Of a stretch of DNA of 64,000 nt, positions 24,831 through 36,140 are shown in pieces. How positions within the stretch are numbered: position 1 is the first letter of the stretch; each line of letters begins with the position of its first letter. A program made the translations under genes and the position numbers. The stretch spans positions 1-64,000 of the forward strand of contig NBIV01000150.1 of assembly GCA_003194525.1 (NCBI GenBank), given 5' to 3'. Source of the DNA: Gracilariopsis chorda (taxonomy: Eukaryota > Rhodophyta > Florideophyceae > Gracilariales > Gracilariaceae). The notes below the pieces were generated by a model. That model was not told where the DNA came from and ran no database searches. It was given only the letters and a program-made list of their open reading frames with translations.

Positions 24831-25330
24831 GGTGACTTTGGGGGATGTGCAGGCCGCTTATGCTCCCTAACGCTCGCAAACGACCTGCAGACCCATGGGG
24901 GCCGCGGAGCTGAAATTGAATATAAAATATAGTAGCAATCGAGCGCCCATGCGATTGTGATTGGCGCGCACTGCAGTTGTGTATACAGAGTACAGTAAAA
25001 TGTAATTGGCTGGCAATTCAGTCATTTACTGTAGTGCCAGCCATGCCAGCCACTGATACTGTAGTGCCAGCCACTGAGCAGCAGCGGCAGTCAAGATGCA
25101 GCAGCAGCCAATAAGGTTTGAGCTTTCCTGCTGCTGCTGCTGGTGATGCTGCTGCTGCTGCTGCTGGTGGTGGTGAATTTTTTGAATGGCACGGAGGCGT
25201 TGCGCCAATAGAGGTTTATGCATGCGCTGAAGAGGGCGAGCGGTGGTGTTTATTGGCGCAACGCCTCCGTTCAATCAAGATGTAGGTGCTCATACGCTTG
25301 TAAATGGTTATAATGGAGAGATGGTAAGAA
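24831..25330 (-). repeat. Diverged inverted satellite monomer with 20-bp hairpin
   Basis: A more diverged reverse copy: repeated TAGTGCCAGCCA segments (25030-25075), CAG/CTG runs (25078-25170), and a perfect 20-bp inverted repeat, 25191-25210 with 25251-25270 (40-bp loop), ending ACGCCTCCGT. The array ends soon after. Confidence 0.75.
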
Positions 25331-25690
25331 GGGCCTTCGGCCCTACCACTCTTTCCTGCAGTTGTCACCAGCAATATTGATGAAATGTGCACGCAGCTTG
25401 CGCAGAGCTGGCACGAGCTCAGTGATCTTGCGACGTAGTCCAGGTTATAATGAGAGAATAAAGATCAGCGACTGTCTGACGCCTCGTGGATGAAAGAGAA
25501 AGAACAAAGAGATCAGAGAATATGTCTTCGCCATATTTGCTGGCTGTTACTCTCTGCTTAAGTATTGCACGTGATTTTTAAGCACATTAAGAGAGTTCAA
25601 AGCCTCTGTGTTTGCGAATGAACAAATCTGGTCACTGCCACTTACTAAGCATGAGTATGAACGAACGAAAGCCGTTATTTATGAGTTTAG
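25331..25690. other. Non-coding junction region
   Basis: No gene seen. It holds a short palindrome GGGCCTTCGGCCC (25331-25343) and a segment CTACCACTCTTTCCTGCA (25343-25360) that reappears reverse-complemented at 61452-61469. Confidence 0.6.
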
Positions 25691-25697
25691 GGTGCCC

Positions 25698-26440
25698 CTA
25701 CACGGGGTGAGCAGGGATTCCGGTGGCCCCCTGGGGGGACCTAAGACGACGTCGGTTCACTGCAGCTGCTGTTGGTTGCAGGACCATCGTTTCCACGCGC
25801 AGGAGGATGGTGTGGTACTCCGTCCCTGGATTAGACCCGCGTACGCTGCTCGCGTACTCCGCAAGCCGCCGGAAAAAGAGCTTAGCAGCAGGACCCGTGC
25901 CTTCGTGTACGTGGAAACCGATAGGATTGAAGTTAATTCCGTTTTTTCGCGCCCAAAGCGTATTATTTCGTCCGTTTCTGGGCTTATGCTCGTCTCGCAG
26001 CCCCTGCGGCTTCCATTGACGCATACGTCAAGAAGAGGTCGTTTTGAGGGCTAACTAACGTAATATCGAGCCCCACTTGTCTTTCATAGAACCGTACATC
26101 GTCGATGAGAAGATACATACGCTGTTGTGGGACTTCGGGCAAATGTTGCTGCGATGGTAAGGTCCATTCTCTGGTGACATGTAGGCAAAGTGGAGATTGT
26201 TTCAGGGCGGCAAAAAGCACATCCGGCAATGCATTGTGGCGGCGGGTGGCCCCTAAGCCGACCGTGCAAACCATAACGTGATAGCCATGTTCTTCAAAAG
26301 GTCGAACCATGGCGTAGTTTACCGCAGCGCAGAGGGGGCAAGTAGTTGAGCCGCTGAACAATTTCTCGCCCAGGCGCAGGTCAATCATCGTCTTAAAAAT
26401 CTCCGGCGGTGGTGATGGGTTTCGTGTCGGATGGATAAAG
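25698..26440 (-). pseudogene. REL endonuclease C-terminal domain of the LINE
   Basis: After a frameshift near 26,440 the RT frame passes into a zinc-knuckle motif (CPLC, then H and C in EEHGYHVMVCT), RRHNALPDVL, and a block with LIDDVRF and GLDITLVSP. This matches the layout of restriction-like endonucleases in non-LTR elements, where the Asp residues cleave the DNA target. A second frameshift near 26,000 leads into the final block, INFNPIGFHVHEG to the end, typical of the same domain's tail. Confidence 0.65.
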
Positions 26441-29399
26441 GAGATGAAGCATAATGAAGTAATGAAGCTTTCGGCAATGAAGTGGAAAGTAGGCGTGCTC
26501 TTTGCCGTTTGGTGGCTGATTTGTGTGATGTGGGGGAGGGCATATCGGTTTTTGAGAGCCTTGACACGATTGCATGTTTGTGTTGGTGCTGTATGAGAGG
26601 AATGCAACTGGTTTGCTCCGCTCTTGCGGGGAGGTTGTCAAATGTGAAATCCTGGCCCAAGGAAAACGAAGTTTTTATTATACTGGCTAGTTTTGCAAGA
26701 GGAATGAAGTGAGACGGCACCAGATTGTATCTTTGAAGTGCGTTGCTTATGGAGCTGTTGATGATTGACCACGCAGCCATGAAGGAAGACAAATGCGCTG
26801 ATGTTCGCAACCAGGTTGCTTGTATAAGTCCCAATCCACATTTGGGGAATGGTAAGCATGTGCGGTTCCACTCTTGGGTTGGAACACCGCGGTGGATGGC
26901 CTGGAGCACTCCTCGCTGCTGCTTGTCGAAGAACTCGACTTCAGCAATGGTAATACGCGGCGGAGTGGTTCGAAGAGTGTATATCACTTTGCATGCGCTT
27001 GCAAAAAAGCAAAGAAGAGCAAGGTCCATGTTGGTATCGTTGAAACTAGCAAGCGCCTCCAACAGTGTTGTCTGATTTTGTCGTTTAGAAGCTAAGATGT
27101 CGTGGACCGCATTGCCGTGGCCAATTGCTGTCCCTAGTATTGAAATGGCGCGCTCATTAGTGATTAGAGCAGGCAAGCCGGAGATTTGTGGCGCTCGCCA
27201 CCACCAGGATTTGGTTTTCTGCATCTTTGGGACGAAACCGATCTTCGTCCCCTCCTGTAACAGAGCCTTCAAGAATGGATCTGCATCATCCCGGCGGATA
27301 AGAACGTTGCCGTTGTCTGCGTAGAAAAGGTTTAGTATTGGTTTTAAACGCTCCTGGAGGAGCAGAACCAGTGGTTGTAGTGTGAGTGCAAATAACAGAG
27401 GGCTTAGTGGGTCTCCCTGTTCTGTTCCCTTCTTGCCATAGATCGCAAAGTCTCCAAAGTGCAGTGGGATGGGGTGCTGGTAACAGAAGTGGACGAACCG
27501 AGAAATTCTGGGACAATGGGTTGTTACAACCTGTAGGAGCTTCCCTCATTCTATTGAATTGAATGAATTCTTGGCGTCAATGGTAAGCAGCACTAAGTCT
27601 TCTCGACGCAACTTGTCTTTGACTACTCTGAGAATGTGAGCAATTGCTTCTGCTCTACAAGTGGTACCAACCCCGAGCTGATGGGGGCGTACGTATGATT
27701 GCACTTCCGGTGTTTGGGAAACTGGAGCGGCTAAGAGTCTCGCAACAAACCGTCTCCATACCAGTTCTGTGGCCAGTGGTCTGAGTCTCGTGGAGTTGGG
27801 TTTGGGGATTCCGATTAAGGTCCCTGTTGCAAACCATGTTGCTGCGGCCGGCGTTAAGTGTCCTGCCACTATTTTGTTCACGAATGTGGTGACCTGATAT
27901 AGGATCGGGCGGTCCGGCGGTTGGCCTCCTAAAGTGGCTGCGAGGTATTTGAGGAAAACATGCCTCATGCCATTGGGTCCGGGAGAGGAGGTTGTTGGCA
28001 TATGACGTAAGGTTTGCCTCACTTTTTCCTCTTCTATAACGAGCGGGGGTGGGAGGCTACTTACTGTGGAGTGGTGAATTGGGAGAGTCGAGGTCGGGTG
28101 GAGTGCCGTTAATGTGTCTGCCGCTTGGTGTGAGGGGGGCACTGGCGAGGTTTCTGTCGTTACCAGGGCACAGGCTTTTGTATATTCACCTGCCAAGAAT
28201 GCTTTACGTGCCTTCTGCTGGGGGGAGCTACTGTGTGATTGAGCAGAGTTGGAACGATGGTTGGCAACTCGTGCTTCATCCAAGAGCATGTTTCATTTAC
28301 CTGCCTTTGCCATGGAGATACGATGTTTGATCGAGCGGTGGAGGGGTAGAGAATTGCGGTTTCTTGGTTCGCCGCGCCCATTCTTGCAAAGTACTAGCTT
28401 CGGTGTTGCAAAGATGCGCGCTAAAGTGTGAAGCTTAAGTGCTTCAGAGCGGGCTGTGTTATAGTTGTTCAGAATGTGGTAGTACAGCTCGATGTATGGG
28501 AGCCGTAGGCTTCGTAGAAGGAACTCGACGGTCGGTACGAGGAGGTTTAGGATCGTTGTAATCGGGGGGCAGTCGCCAACTGTAGGTGGCACAGGCATTT
28601 TGGTGGTAGTTTGTAGAGCGGGTTTTCTCTCTTTGAAAGACGAATTCTGTACGTCGCTTGGGCCGGCCACATCCATTGGGACAGCGTTGTTAGATGATTG
28701 GGTGATCGGTTGTGGCGTCACAGAAGAGGGCACTGTAGCCGTATGGAACCCGTTTGACTGGTTGAACGGCGTAGCATGTTCTTCTACGTTCGTTTCTTGT
28801 GGGTTTATAATGGGTTCAGGGGATGGATTAACACGGCGGCAGAGGATGCGCGCGGGTCGTGTCTCATCATCATCATTGTTGCGTGTCTGGGCACGGGGTT
28901 CTTTCGGCGGCATGGGGCTCAGATCGCATGACGGATTACTATGCTTTAAGGCTTCAAAGCAGCTCTTCTCGTGTTCACGCAGCGATTCTGCGAAATAGTA
29001 CCGTGGCCTCCAGGTGGTATTGGGGTATTCGAGTCGTTTAATTTCATCACGCAGTTTGAACGTGAAGTTCACTAGTTCCGCTGTAGCTGACGATTCAGGC
29101 AAAAGGTCCAATATGTCGGTCACTGCAGTAACGTTGACTTCTGGAAGCCTTAATACGCCACAATGTCGTAAAGCTGTCTGATAGAAACGTTTATAGGCCG
29201 GCGCAATGAGTGGTACTGCACTCTTGGGTGCGCGAATGAGGAATTTGCTGAGGTCTGGTGTCTTGACTAGCGCCAGTCGCTGCCTGATGCCTGCTTCGGC
29301 AAGTAACCTGGCTATGTTAAATGGGTTCCTCAGGGCGTGGTGGTCAGCTGAGGTTTGAAGCAAGGCAAAAGCTTTCAGTTCGTGGCTGACAGTTTCCAT
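26385..29399 (-). pseudogene. Reverse transcriptase ORF of the LINE
   Basis: One reading frame of about 1000 codons from 29399 down, interrupted by TGA at 28293-28295 and 27546-27548. A Pro/Ser-rich N-terminal part (28293-29399) precedes the RT (27,546-28,289 and on). Motif A is TIDAKNSFNSI, motif B is EQGDPLSPLLFAL and motif C reads YADN instead of the catalytic YADD, so polymerase activity is unlikely. The thumb/linker part follows to 26385. Family membership rests on the RT motifs plus the downstream REL domain. Confidence 0.8.
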
Positions 29400-29454
29400 T
29401 GCGGCGCGGTATATACGAGTTCGCCCTTTCTAAGATAGAGTAAAGGCTTGAGAG

Positions 29455-29922
29455 TCAAAATTTGTCTTCTTCTGGAGAGTAGTTTGGTTCGAAGATTGGC
29501 AGCTTAGAGGGCCTGAGGGTAGCCTTCTTAGTCAGGTGCTGTTTTACTACTTGCGCGTAAGAAAACGTCGATGGACATTCGTTGGTCCTAGCTTGCTTGG
29601 TGGTAGTGTTTGCTTCAGACGGTTCGCTGGTATCGTGTGGGGAAGAGGTATCTTTGCCCGCAATGCTGTGAATGTAGGAGGCCAGTGCACCTATTTGGGC
29701 AAAGTCGCCACGCACTAGGTGTGCAATGCTAGAGAGCTGGCCGTTGTAGGGACCAAGGTTTTGAACAAACTTAGCGATTGCTACGGGATTGTCAAGGTTA
29801 ACTGCTAGGGTGAAAATGTTCTTGACTTTCATTGTGAATTGGAGAAGTGTCACTGCGAACTCACTGGCCATTGTCTGGTACAGGTCAGGTGTGAGTGGGG
29901 AGGAAGGAGAAGTCTCCCACAT
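29455..29922 (-). CDS. Possible ORF1 of the LINE, unrecognised
   Basis: 155 codons upstream of the RT frame with a 55-bp gap, ending in TAG or TGA-type stop before the RT ORF. The first half is predicted helical and hydrophobic; the second half is Ser/Thr/Lys-rich. I do not recognise a domain. Its position is where LINE ORF1 (RNA-binding) proteins lie, and the assignment rests on that alone. Confidence 0.4.
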   Translation of the reverse strand: MWETSPSSPLTPDLYQTMASEFAVTLLQFTMKVKNIFTLAVNLDNPVAIAKFVQNLGPYNGQLSSIAHLVRGDFAQIGALASYIHSIAGKDTSSPHDTSEPSEANTTTKQARTNECPSTFSYAQVVKQHLTKKATLRPSKLPIFEPNYSPEEDKF

Positions 29923-30470
29923 TCTTGGAGGGTGAGGTTGAGCTTTTCTGTTGTACTGTGCGCATGGGTGCCAACTAAGGCCGTGTCTACATTAAGAAAG
30001 ACTCAGGACAGAATGGGGACATTAAACTCTGCTAATTTGTCGCCGCGACATTTTCCACCCGAGCTGACAATTTCCCGCCAATCTAGAAATAGCCAACTTC
30101 CTTGCTGCTCCTTTTTGCGGAAAATCGAAACCCGACTCCCTCCTCCATTCTACGCTCATTGCATATAACGCAATGCCTTCAGTAGCATTCAGTACTATGT
30201 TCTCCATAGATTCACACACGGCTTCGCAGCCTTAGCATGAGCGCCACACCTGACATTCCAAACGTTGCGAGCGCCTTGGCGGTCTGCTCCAAGATAGTCA
30301 ACAATCCCCGACATTGTTCCCGGATGCATCCTTGCATCAATTGACCAAAACACCAGCACACCAGACTGTTTCAGTAGGCAACACCTCACCTTGCAAAATC
30401 AAAAAAAAAAAAACCACAAACATCCCACATTAAGGCCAAGAAACGGTGTAGAAATACTGTTCAAAATCAT
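29923..30470. other. No gene seen
   Basis: AT/GC-balanced sequence with a short A13 run at about 30400-30412. No supported feature. Confidence 0.5.
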
Positions 30471-30955
30471 GTCCAACGCCGGCTATGGAGATCTTAAACA
30501 CTAGAAATAGTCTCAAAGAAGTGTTTGTAGGAATAAAAAAACTAGCAGCACAGGAATATGGGATCAAACACGCGGTCAAAGGATGGCATAAAACGTTTAC
30601 AAGAAATACAGAAGGCTACTCTGATTTCATATCGAATCTCCCATAATCATGCAAAGGTAGACATGACGAGAACATTTTTCAGACACCAGAGTACTTCAAG
30701 TTGATCCATGAGATTGAAGAAGACAAAGCAAGGCACGATACCATGGCTGTTTGTTCCACAGACGCTATAGGTCGATTGGCAAATTTTTTGCTTTCTAGTT
30801 CTTGAAAGGAAGCACATGTTTCTCACAATTCGATGCTGGAATCGTACTTTGAAACTAAACAAAGGCGCCAATCGCTTCTTGTGGACCAACTGAAACGTGG
30901 TAGACAAGAGCGTGCAGAAGTCCGAAATTTTCTAGAAGAGCTTTTGAGCTAGTTC
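30470..30955 (+). pseudogene. Decayed ORF, possibly the Harbinger accessory protein
   Basis: Reading the plus strand gives a broken frame with charged helical stretches (EVFVGIKKLAAQEYG; IHEIEEDKARHD; RRQSLLVDQLKRGRQ). It is interrupted by several stops and lies tail-to-tail with the Harbinger transposase. PIF/Harbinger elements carry a second protein of the Myb/SANT type; this could be its remnant, but no Myb tryptophan pattern is clear. Confidence 0.25.
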
Positions 30956-31019
30956 TAGGCCTTTTTTCCTAGTTCTTTGATGGCACAATAATGCAATGAG
31001 TCTCTCTGTTTCTTTTCCA

Positions 31020-32970
31020 GCACAGTTCCTGACATGATAGTGTCTTCATCCTCAACAAACGCACCTTATGGTAGAACCAAGTCTTCAAATTCGCCATCGT
31101 GCAGGCACATATTGTGCAAGATCATATGCACAACCTTGTACTTTCGTCTTCATGTCGGAGCCAAACGCCTTCTTTTAGTGCCAAAAACCCTATGCTTCAA
31201 AATGCCAAAATTGCACTCTTTATGATTCCTGGTTTGACCGGCGAGGTGTAGCGCGCTGCGCTAATTGCGCAACATATGACCAATGGACATTTATCATATG
31301 TGACTCAAGTGCGACCTACAAAGCGGACTACAGTAGGTCAATCACTATGAATCCTACTCCACCGTTCTGTCCTCCAGGACAGCGCACGACTTCCGGCGGC
31401 CGCCGGTGCCGGCGAGGCTCTGGCAGCAGCCGGGATGAAAGCAGCCCGCCGCTAGAGTAGTATAAATAGTCCATCTGGTCTCTCGCCCCAATAATCTCCG
31501 GGGCATCGATCATCCTCTGTCGATCAACCCTCTGGCCCTTCGGTCAATCTCAGTCTCTCTGACTCCCTCATCCCGAGGCTCGTCACACGAGGTTATCTCA
31601 ATACTTTAGATCAGGCGTTACCGCTTGTTCTCGTACATTACTGATTTTCATCATATTCACCTGTTGGGTAACGGCACAATCTCTCATACAATGCGGGGGC
31701 ACAAAATGTCGAATAGTGGATTCTTGTACCAAAGTGGTGTGCAAAATACCATTTTGGTGTGTCACGTGGTTGCTTGGACCAGGGCGGTATGTCCAGATAT
31801 TTATCATTATTTTTTAGAAAATATTCTAACTGTTAACTACAGTACTGAGGTGCATCTCTATGGTGTACCTCAGATGTGGCACACGTAGCGTGCCATGTCC
31901 ACAGGGAGTCGAGCTCGCCCATCCTTAAGGTGAGCTTCAGCCTCCTCCCCCTTCACGGTAAACGGTAGGCACCTCTTGGATAATTGTGATACCAATTGGT
32001 TTTTACAGTCAACCTTTTTGGTTATACAAGATCTTATCAGTTATTAATAGTCCGCAATTCACGATCCCTAGCCACTACCATGCTGGTACGTAGAACTAGC
32101 CGAGTATTGTGCACCTATAGTGTTTGGTGCGGGAACAGAACCTACCTGTAGCTCTAGTTTACCCTTCTACATCGAGCCCACCCGGGGCTGCCTACAGCCC
32201 AGTTCCACATGAACTACCCACTTGATCATTGACCCTGTTCGGTTATACCACACAGAAATACCTGCGATTCGCAATTTCTGAATGCCGGTTCCCAACCATG
32301 TATCATTGCCTATATTCGCCTTTGGACTGCTTTTGTCAAAAATGGTAGAGTCTCCAAGCAATCCAGGACGTCTAACATCAGCATATGTGAATCTATGGTG
32401 TGCAGTTACAACTCCAAAACTGACAATGCTAGGTTAGTTCTTATAGCAACAGTACTCATAAAGTTGTTCGTTTGGGCAACACAACCACTTCAAATTAGTG
32501 AGCACCGTCAACAGTACCCACACAATAGGGAAGACCAGCAAGGTCTTGAAAGCCCTTCATTGCGGATACGGCTTTCTCCTCTTCAACTGCAAACTTAATC
32601 TTACTTAAGAATGTCAGTGCAATAGCTTCAGAAACCTCAGATACGCTAGAGTTAACAAAGCTGGTTCCAATTACGAGCTGATACGCAGTTTTTTCGCAGG
32701 TCAATCCGACAGCGTACAGAAAAAAGTTGCAATTTTGATCTCTGCGGATAAAGCTTGCCAAAATCTAGTGTGATTACGCTCTATTTCAGGCCTTAGTTCG
32801 TTTTCTAGACGGAAGAATATTGAATGACAAACACGAAACATTCTCTTCCATAAAGCAGACAGCAAGAAGTCTGTAGATAAAGCTTACGTAAAGAACTAGT
32901 CCTCCTTGTTGCGCAATTGTTGCAATATTCGGCAGGGGAATCCGTGTCATTTAAAAAACCCCCTAAAATA
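31020..32970 (-). pseudogene. PIF/Harbinger DDE transposase remnant, interrupted
   Basis: Fragments in order on the minus strand: a helical N-terminal part (32,500-32,970); YCVGTVDGAH with the first catalytic Asp (about 32,500); RRPGLLGDSTIFDKS with the second Asp (about 32,350); then, beyond an insertion, HKECNFGILKHR with the catalytic Glu (about 31,205); and VVHMILHNMC (about 31,120). These are the signature blocks of HARBI1-type nucleases. Stops occur after the first block and within the last one. Confidence 0.75.
31250..32240. mobile_element. About 1 kb insertion inside the Harbinger gene
   Basis: This sequence separates the second Asp block from the Glu block and has no transposase coding. 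It contains a TATA box (AGTATAAATAG, about 31461) preceded by GC-rich sequence, which looks like an LTR promoter. On the minus strand TTGGTATCA near 31,990-32,000 resembles the start of an initiator-Met tRNA primer-binding site. It may be an LTR-retrotransposon fragment. No matched LTR pair or target-site duplication was found. Confidence 0.35.
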
Positions 32971-32984
32971 ATGAGAGTTACATC

Positions 32985-33866
32985 ATGGCTTGTTGCCTGC
33001 GAAAGTGCGCTTACCGTTTGACTGTCGTCATCGACACAAACAAGGGCATGGAGAGCTGCAAGAAGCTTGCCACGCATATTGCGGATGTCCATTGCAAACA
33101 AGTGTGGCATCAGAGTGACCACAGCTTGTACCCGCTGACAGAGCAGCCTCAAGTGTCCATCTATCACGACTTTTCTGGGAAGGATCCCATCACAGCCCTC
33201 AGGTTCTTGAGTTCGTTCCAAGTGCCCTGTGACCAGAACGTTATCCATGAAGGAGCTGCAATGTATTTATTTCAGTTCTTTTCCAGTGGTCAACCAAAAG
33301 ACCATTTGGTTACCAAAATATCTGGCTTGGCCAGTCCTGTAGATCCCCGTGACAGGGAGCCCTTGAGAACCTATCCTGAGTTCGTTCAATATTTATTGGA
33401 GACCTATGCCTCCGATGACCACATAATGGATGCCTATCAGGACGTCATTGGATACCACCATGGTTCCGAGGTGACCGAAACGGACTTCACTGACGACCTT
33501 TTCACACCTGCCCACCATTGCGGAAACGTTTTTTCCGAAGGTTCGCTTAAGCGATATTTTATCGCAGGTCTTTTAACAGCCCTATGGACCCACGTCCGTA
33601 ACCACTACACCGCCCATCCAGACCTTTCGTTACGTCAGCTGGTGACGTTCGCCGAAGGATACGGGAAACCCTATAGGATCTCCCGCCGCGCGAGTGATGC
33701 AGATACCAGCGGACGCACCAGACCCCTGGCGAAGGGAGGAAGTGCCCATCTGGTCGATTTGCAGGCCGATAGGGACTCAGCCTATGGACACTCTGAAACT
33801 GCAGACGCACTTGCAGTGAGCTTCTCTTCGGCCCCATCTGGTGCACCATCGGTTCTGACCTCATAG
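32985..33866 (+). CDS. Ty3/gypsy Gag
   Basis: 293 codons. From about residue 55 (FSGKDPITALRFLSSF) the sequence has the helical capsid-like Gag domain seen in algal and fungal chromoviruses. The first 50 codons may be flanking sequence, since the open frame begins close to the Harbinger remnant. Gag forms the virus-like particle that packages element RNA. A possible zinc knuckle (PCFIC with a later C) follows in another frame at about 33,945-33,990. Confidence 0.7.
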   Translation: MACCLRKCAYRLTVVIDTNKGMESCKKLATHIADVHCKQVWHQSDHSLYPLTEQPQVSIYHDFSGKDPITALRFLSSFQVPCDQNVIHEGAAMYLFQFFSSGQPKDHLVTKISGLASPVDPRDREPLRTYPEFVQYLLETYASDDHIMDAYQDVIGYHHGSEVTETDFTDDLFTPAHHCGNVFSEGSLKRYFIAGLLTALWTHVRNHYTAHPDLSLRQLVTFAEGYGKPYRISRRASDADTSGRTRPLAKGGSAHLVDLQADRDSAYGHSETADALAVSFSSAPSGAPSVLTS

Positions 33867-34878
33867 ACGACCATACTATCCACTCCGGCTACTCCCAGAT
33901 TGTCTCCCGTGGCCCCGGGAAAGGATATCTTTACGAACTCCAATCAACCGTGTTTCATTTGCCTGTACATGATCCGTCCATCTGACTGCGTCAAATTTAT
34001 GCCAGAGGACATCTGTAAGGCCATCATGGTCCGTAGAGAGGAGAACTATCGTGTGCGCTGCGCGGAAGGCTATTACCAAAGGCCAATTAGCCAGAGGACC
34101 ACAGGGACCCGGGGAGTTCAAAGTACGTAACACCCCTTACGACCCCCGTGCAGCAACCTCAGGTCAATATGCTGGACGGGCCTGCCAATGCGGTTGAGTA
34201 CCATGACCATTACAACCATCCCATGGCACTGGAGCCACAGGAAAACGACCCGGGGGACGCATAGAGGCGTGCAGTTCCTCTAATATGAACTGCCTCAGTA
34301 CATCGGACCAGAAGCCAAAAGAGAAGAAGAAGAAATTGGAATCGAGGGACCGAAATCATCGGGACTCCAGTCAGGTGTACGCAGTAGACTAGTGGAAAGA
34401 CCTTGAAGACGCAGTATGTGCCTTACGACAGGAGAATTATAAAGTACACAGGACTCTTGGACTGAAAACAAACACCAAGTGGACTTTCTCTGCGGTGCTA
34501 AACATGTGTGCAGGCCCAAACCTGGTACATCCTAAGGTCTTACCGTTGGGCTGGGAGAGAATGCTGCAGGGAAGGAAGTCGCCAAAGGTGACGGACGCGT
34601 CGCACCGACCAATGGATATCCACGGGGTCGTCCCGCTTTACATCCAATTGGGTCACCTGAACGTTAGGACTTGGTTTCTTGTATGTTCGAACCTGGGGGC
34701 AGAAGGTACCTAAGGGGAGAGCTTCATTGATAGATATGTAAAACCTATTTATCCTGGCCAAAAAAAAGTTGCATTCCATCGAAGACCTCCATCGGCCATT
34801 ATTGGAGCAGGCCCCGGACCCGAAGCCACCCCCTGAAGACCGAGGTTCCCCAAGTGGACGGTATCCAATAAGGTACGC
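33867..34878 (+). pseudogene. Gag-Pol junction, frames broken
   Basis: The region where nucleocapsid and protease should lie. Only short open frames remain (33900-34130 with a zinc-knuckle-like Cys pair). I could not identify the protease DSG/DTG motif. Confidence 0.4.
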
Positions 34879-35820
34879 TTGACCAAGGAGATAGTAATAC
34901 CGCCGATGTCCCAAGTGGTACCGGCTGCAGTATGTGAATCCTCAGATCTTGTGTCGCTGCAGAATCACCCCAAGCTGGTCACGAAGCATTTATCTTTGAT
35001 GGCCAATGGAGTGATGAATGTTGTGCCCAATAGTCCATTCGCGGTTACGATGAGCAATTTCCGCGATAAACCCACCAGGCTGCCCAAAGGTACGGTAGTT
35101 GGCATTACCCTACCTGCCCTAGTGGCCATCATGGCAGTTCAGCTCGGAAACCTGCCGTCGAGCAGTGAACCAGTGGCCAATTGGGAGAACGAAGTTAACC
35201 TCGGTCAGGATTTCGAGCCCTATAGGAAACAGGTCATCGCCCTCCTGAAGGACTTTCCCGGAATGTGGAGTGGCAAGCTGGGACAGATAAATGCGACGAA
35301 ACACCGCATCGACCTCAAGGATGGAGCCACCCCGCAGAACCAGCACCCTTATAGGACAGGCCTGAAAAGATGAGAAATAGTAGCAAAAGAGATGGGGAAA
35401 ATGCGGACCGCCGGAGTAATTGAACGTTCCCCACTCGATGAGGCCGAATGGGCAAGCCCCTTTGTCCTTTTGGCCAAGAATTATGGGAGCGTAAGGTTTT
35501 GTATTGACTACCGTAAGCTAAATGTCGTGACTAAGCGGGACATCTATCCTATTCCGAGGATAGATGACTGTCTTGATTCCATGGGGGAAGCACAATTTTT
35601 TACCACTTTGGACGCAAATTGCGGCTACTGGCAAGTAGCACTGGACGACAAGGCTAAGGCCTTGACTCTCTTTACGACCCATGAAGGACTGTTCTGATTC
35701 ATGTGGATGCCCCTCTGACTGATGAACGCACCGCCGAGCTTCCAGCGGGCAATGGATATCATACTACCTATCCAGGGTCAAATGAAAGTTTGCCCTGGTC
35801 TACTTGGATGAGGTAATCAT
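34879..35820 (+). pseudogene. Ty3/gypsy reverse transcriptase
   Basis: One frame from 34879, interrupted by TGA at 35371 and 35695. It contains the pre-RT block DFPGMWSGKLG and the HRIDLKDGA segment, then RT blocks SPFVLLAK, FCIDYRKLN, DIYPIPRIDD and TTLDANCGYWQV. After another break the catalytic box reads YLDE (about 35800-35811) instead of YLDD, so the second metal-binding Asp is Glu and the enzyme is probably dead. Confidence 0.8.
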
Positions 35821-36140
35821 CTTTTCGAGGTCAGTTGGTGAACACTTCACTCATTTGAAGGCTGTCCTAAGGTTACTCCAGCAGGCCTTTGTCACTCTAA
35901 AGCTGAGGAAACGTTTTTTCTTCCAGCCCTCTGTGGACTATCTTGGCCATAATGGACGAGCAGTTTGAAGTCGACCAGAACCTTAAGGACCATCTTGTAA
36001 ACCCCCCAATCTTGGTTTTGCCCAAAGCAAACAAACCGTACATCCTCGGTAGGGATGCCTCTGCAAACTAGGTTGAATGCGCACTGCTCCATGAGCAGGA
36101 TTCTCCGAAGAACTATCGACCAATTGGATACTGGATCTGT

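Larger units (their letters stand above)
1..25330 (+). mobile_element. Head-to-tail array of Helentron/Helitron2-like elements
   Basis: The same sequence recurs in direct orientation: a landmark at position 1 returns at 7027, 13944 and 20858, giving periods of 7026, 6917 and 6914 bp. Each unit encodes, in order, an Arg/Gly and Pro/acidic-rich N-terminus, a Cys-rich zinc finger, an HUH Rep domain and a PIF1-like helicase, followed by a spacer of satellite monomers. Rep plus PIF1 helicase is diagnostic of Helitrons. Hairpins and tandem repeats at the ends favour the Helentron/Helitron2 branch (inference). Tandem arrays fit rolling-circle concatemers or unequal crossing-over. Copy A is cut by the window edge. 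Exact element termini could not be defined. Confidence 0.85.
25690..29922 (-). mobile_element. Non-LTR retrotransposon with REL endonuclease, decayed
   Basis: A minus-strand element with a short first ORF, a reverse transcriptase, and a C-terminal restriction-enzyme-like endonuclease preceded by a CPLC zinc-knuckle motif. This order belongs to the early-branching site-specific-type LINEs (R2/NeSL/Hero and related). Frames are broken by TGA codons and two frameshifts, and the RT active site is altered. No poly(A) tail or target-site duplication was identified. Confidence 0.8.

Noticed and set aside
25608..26054. Plus-strand 148-codon frame
   Set aside because: It is the opposite strand of the LINE endonuclease tail, which has the better protein signal.
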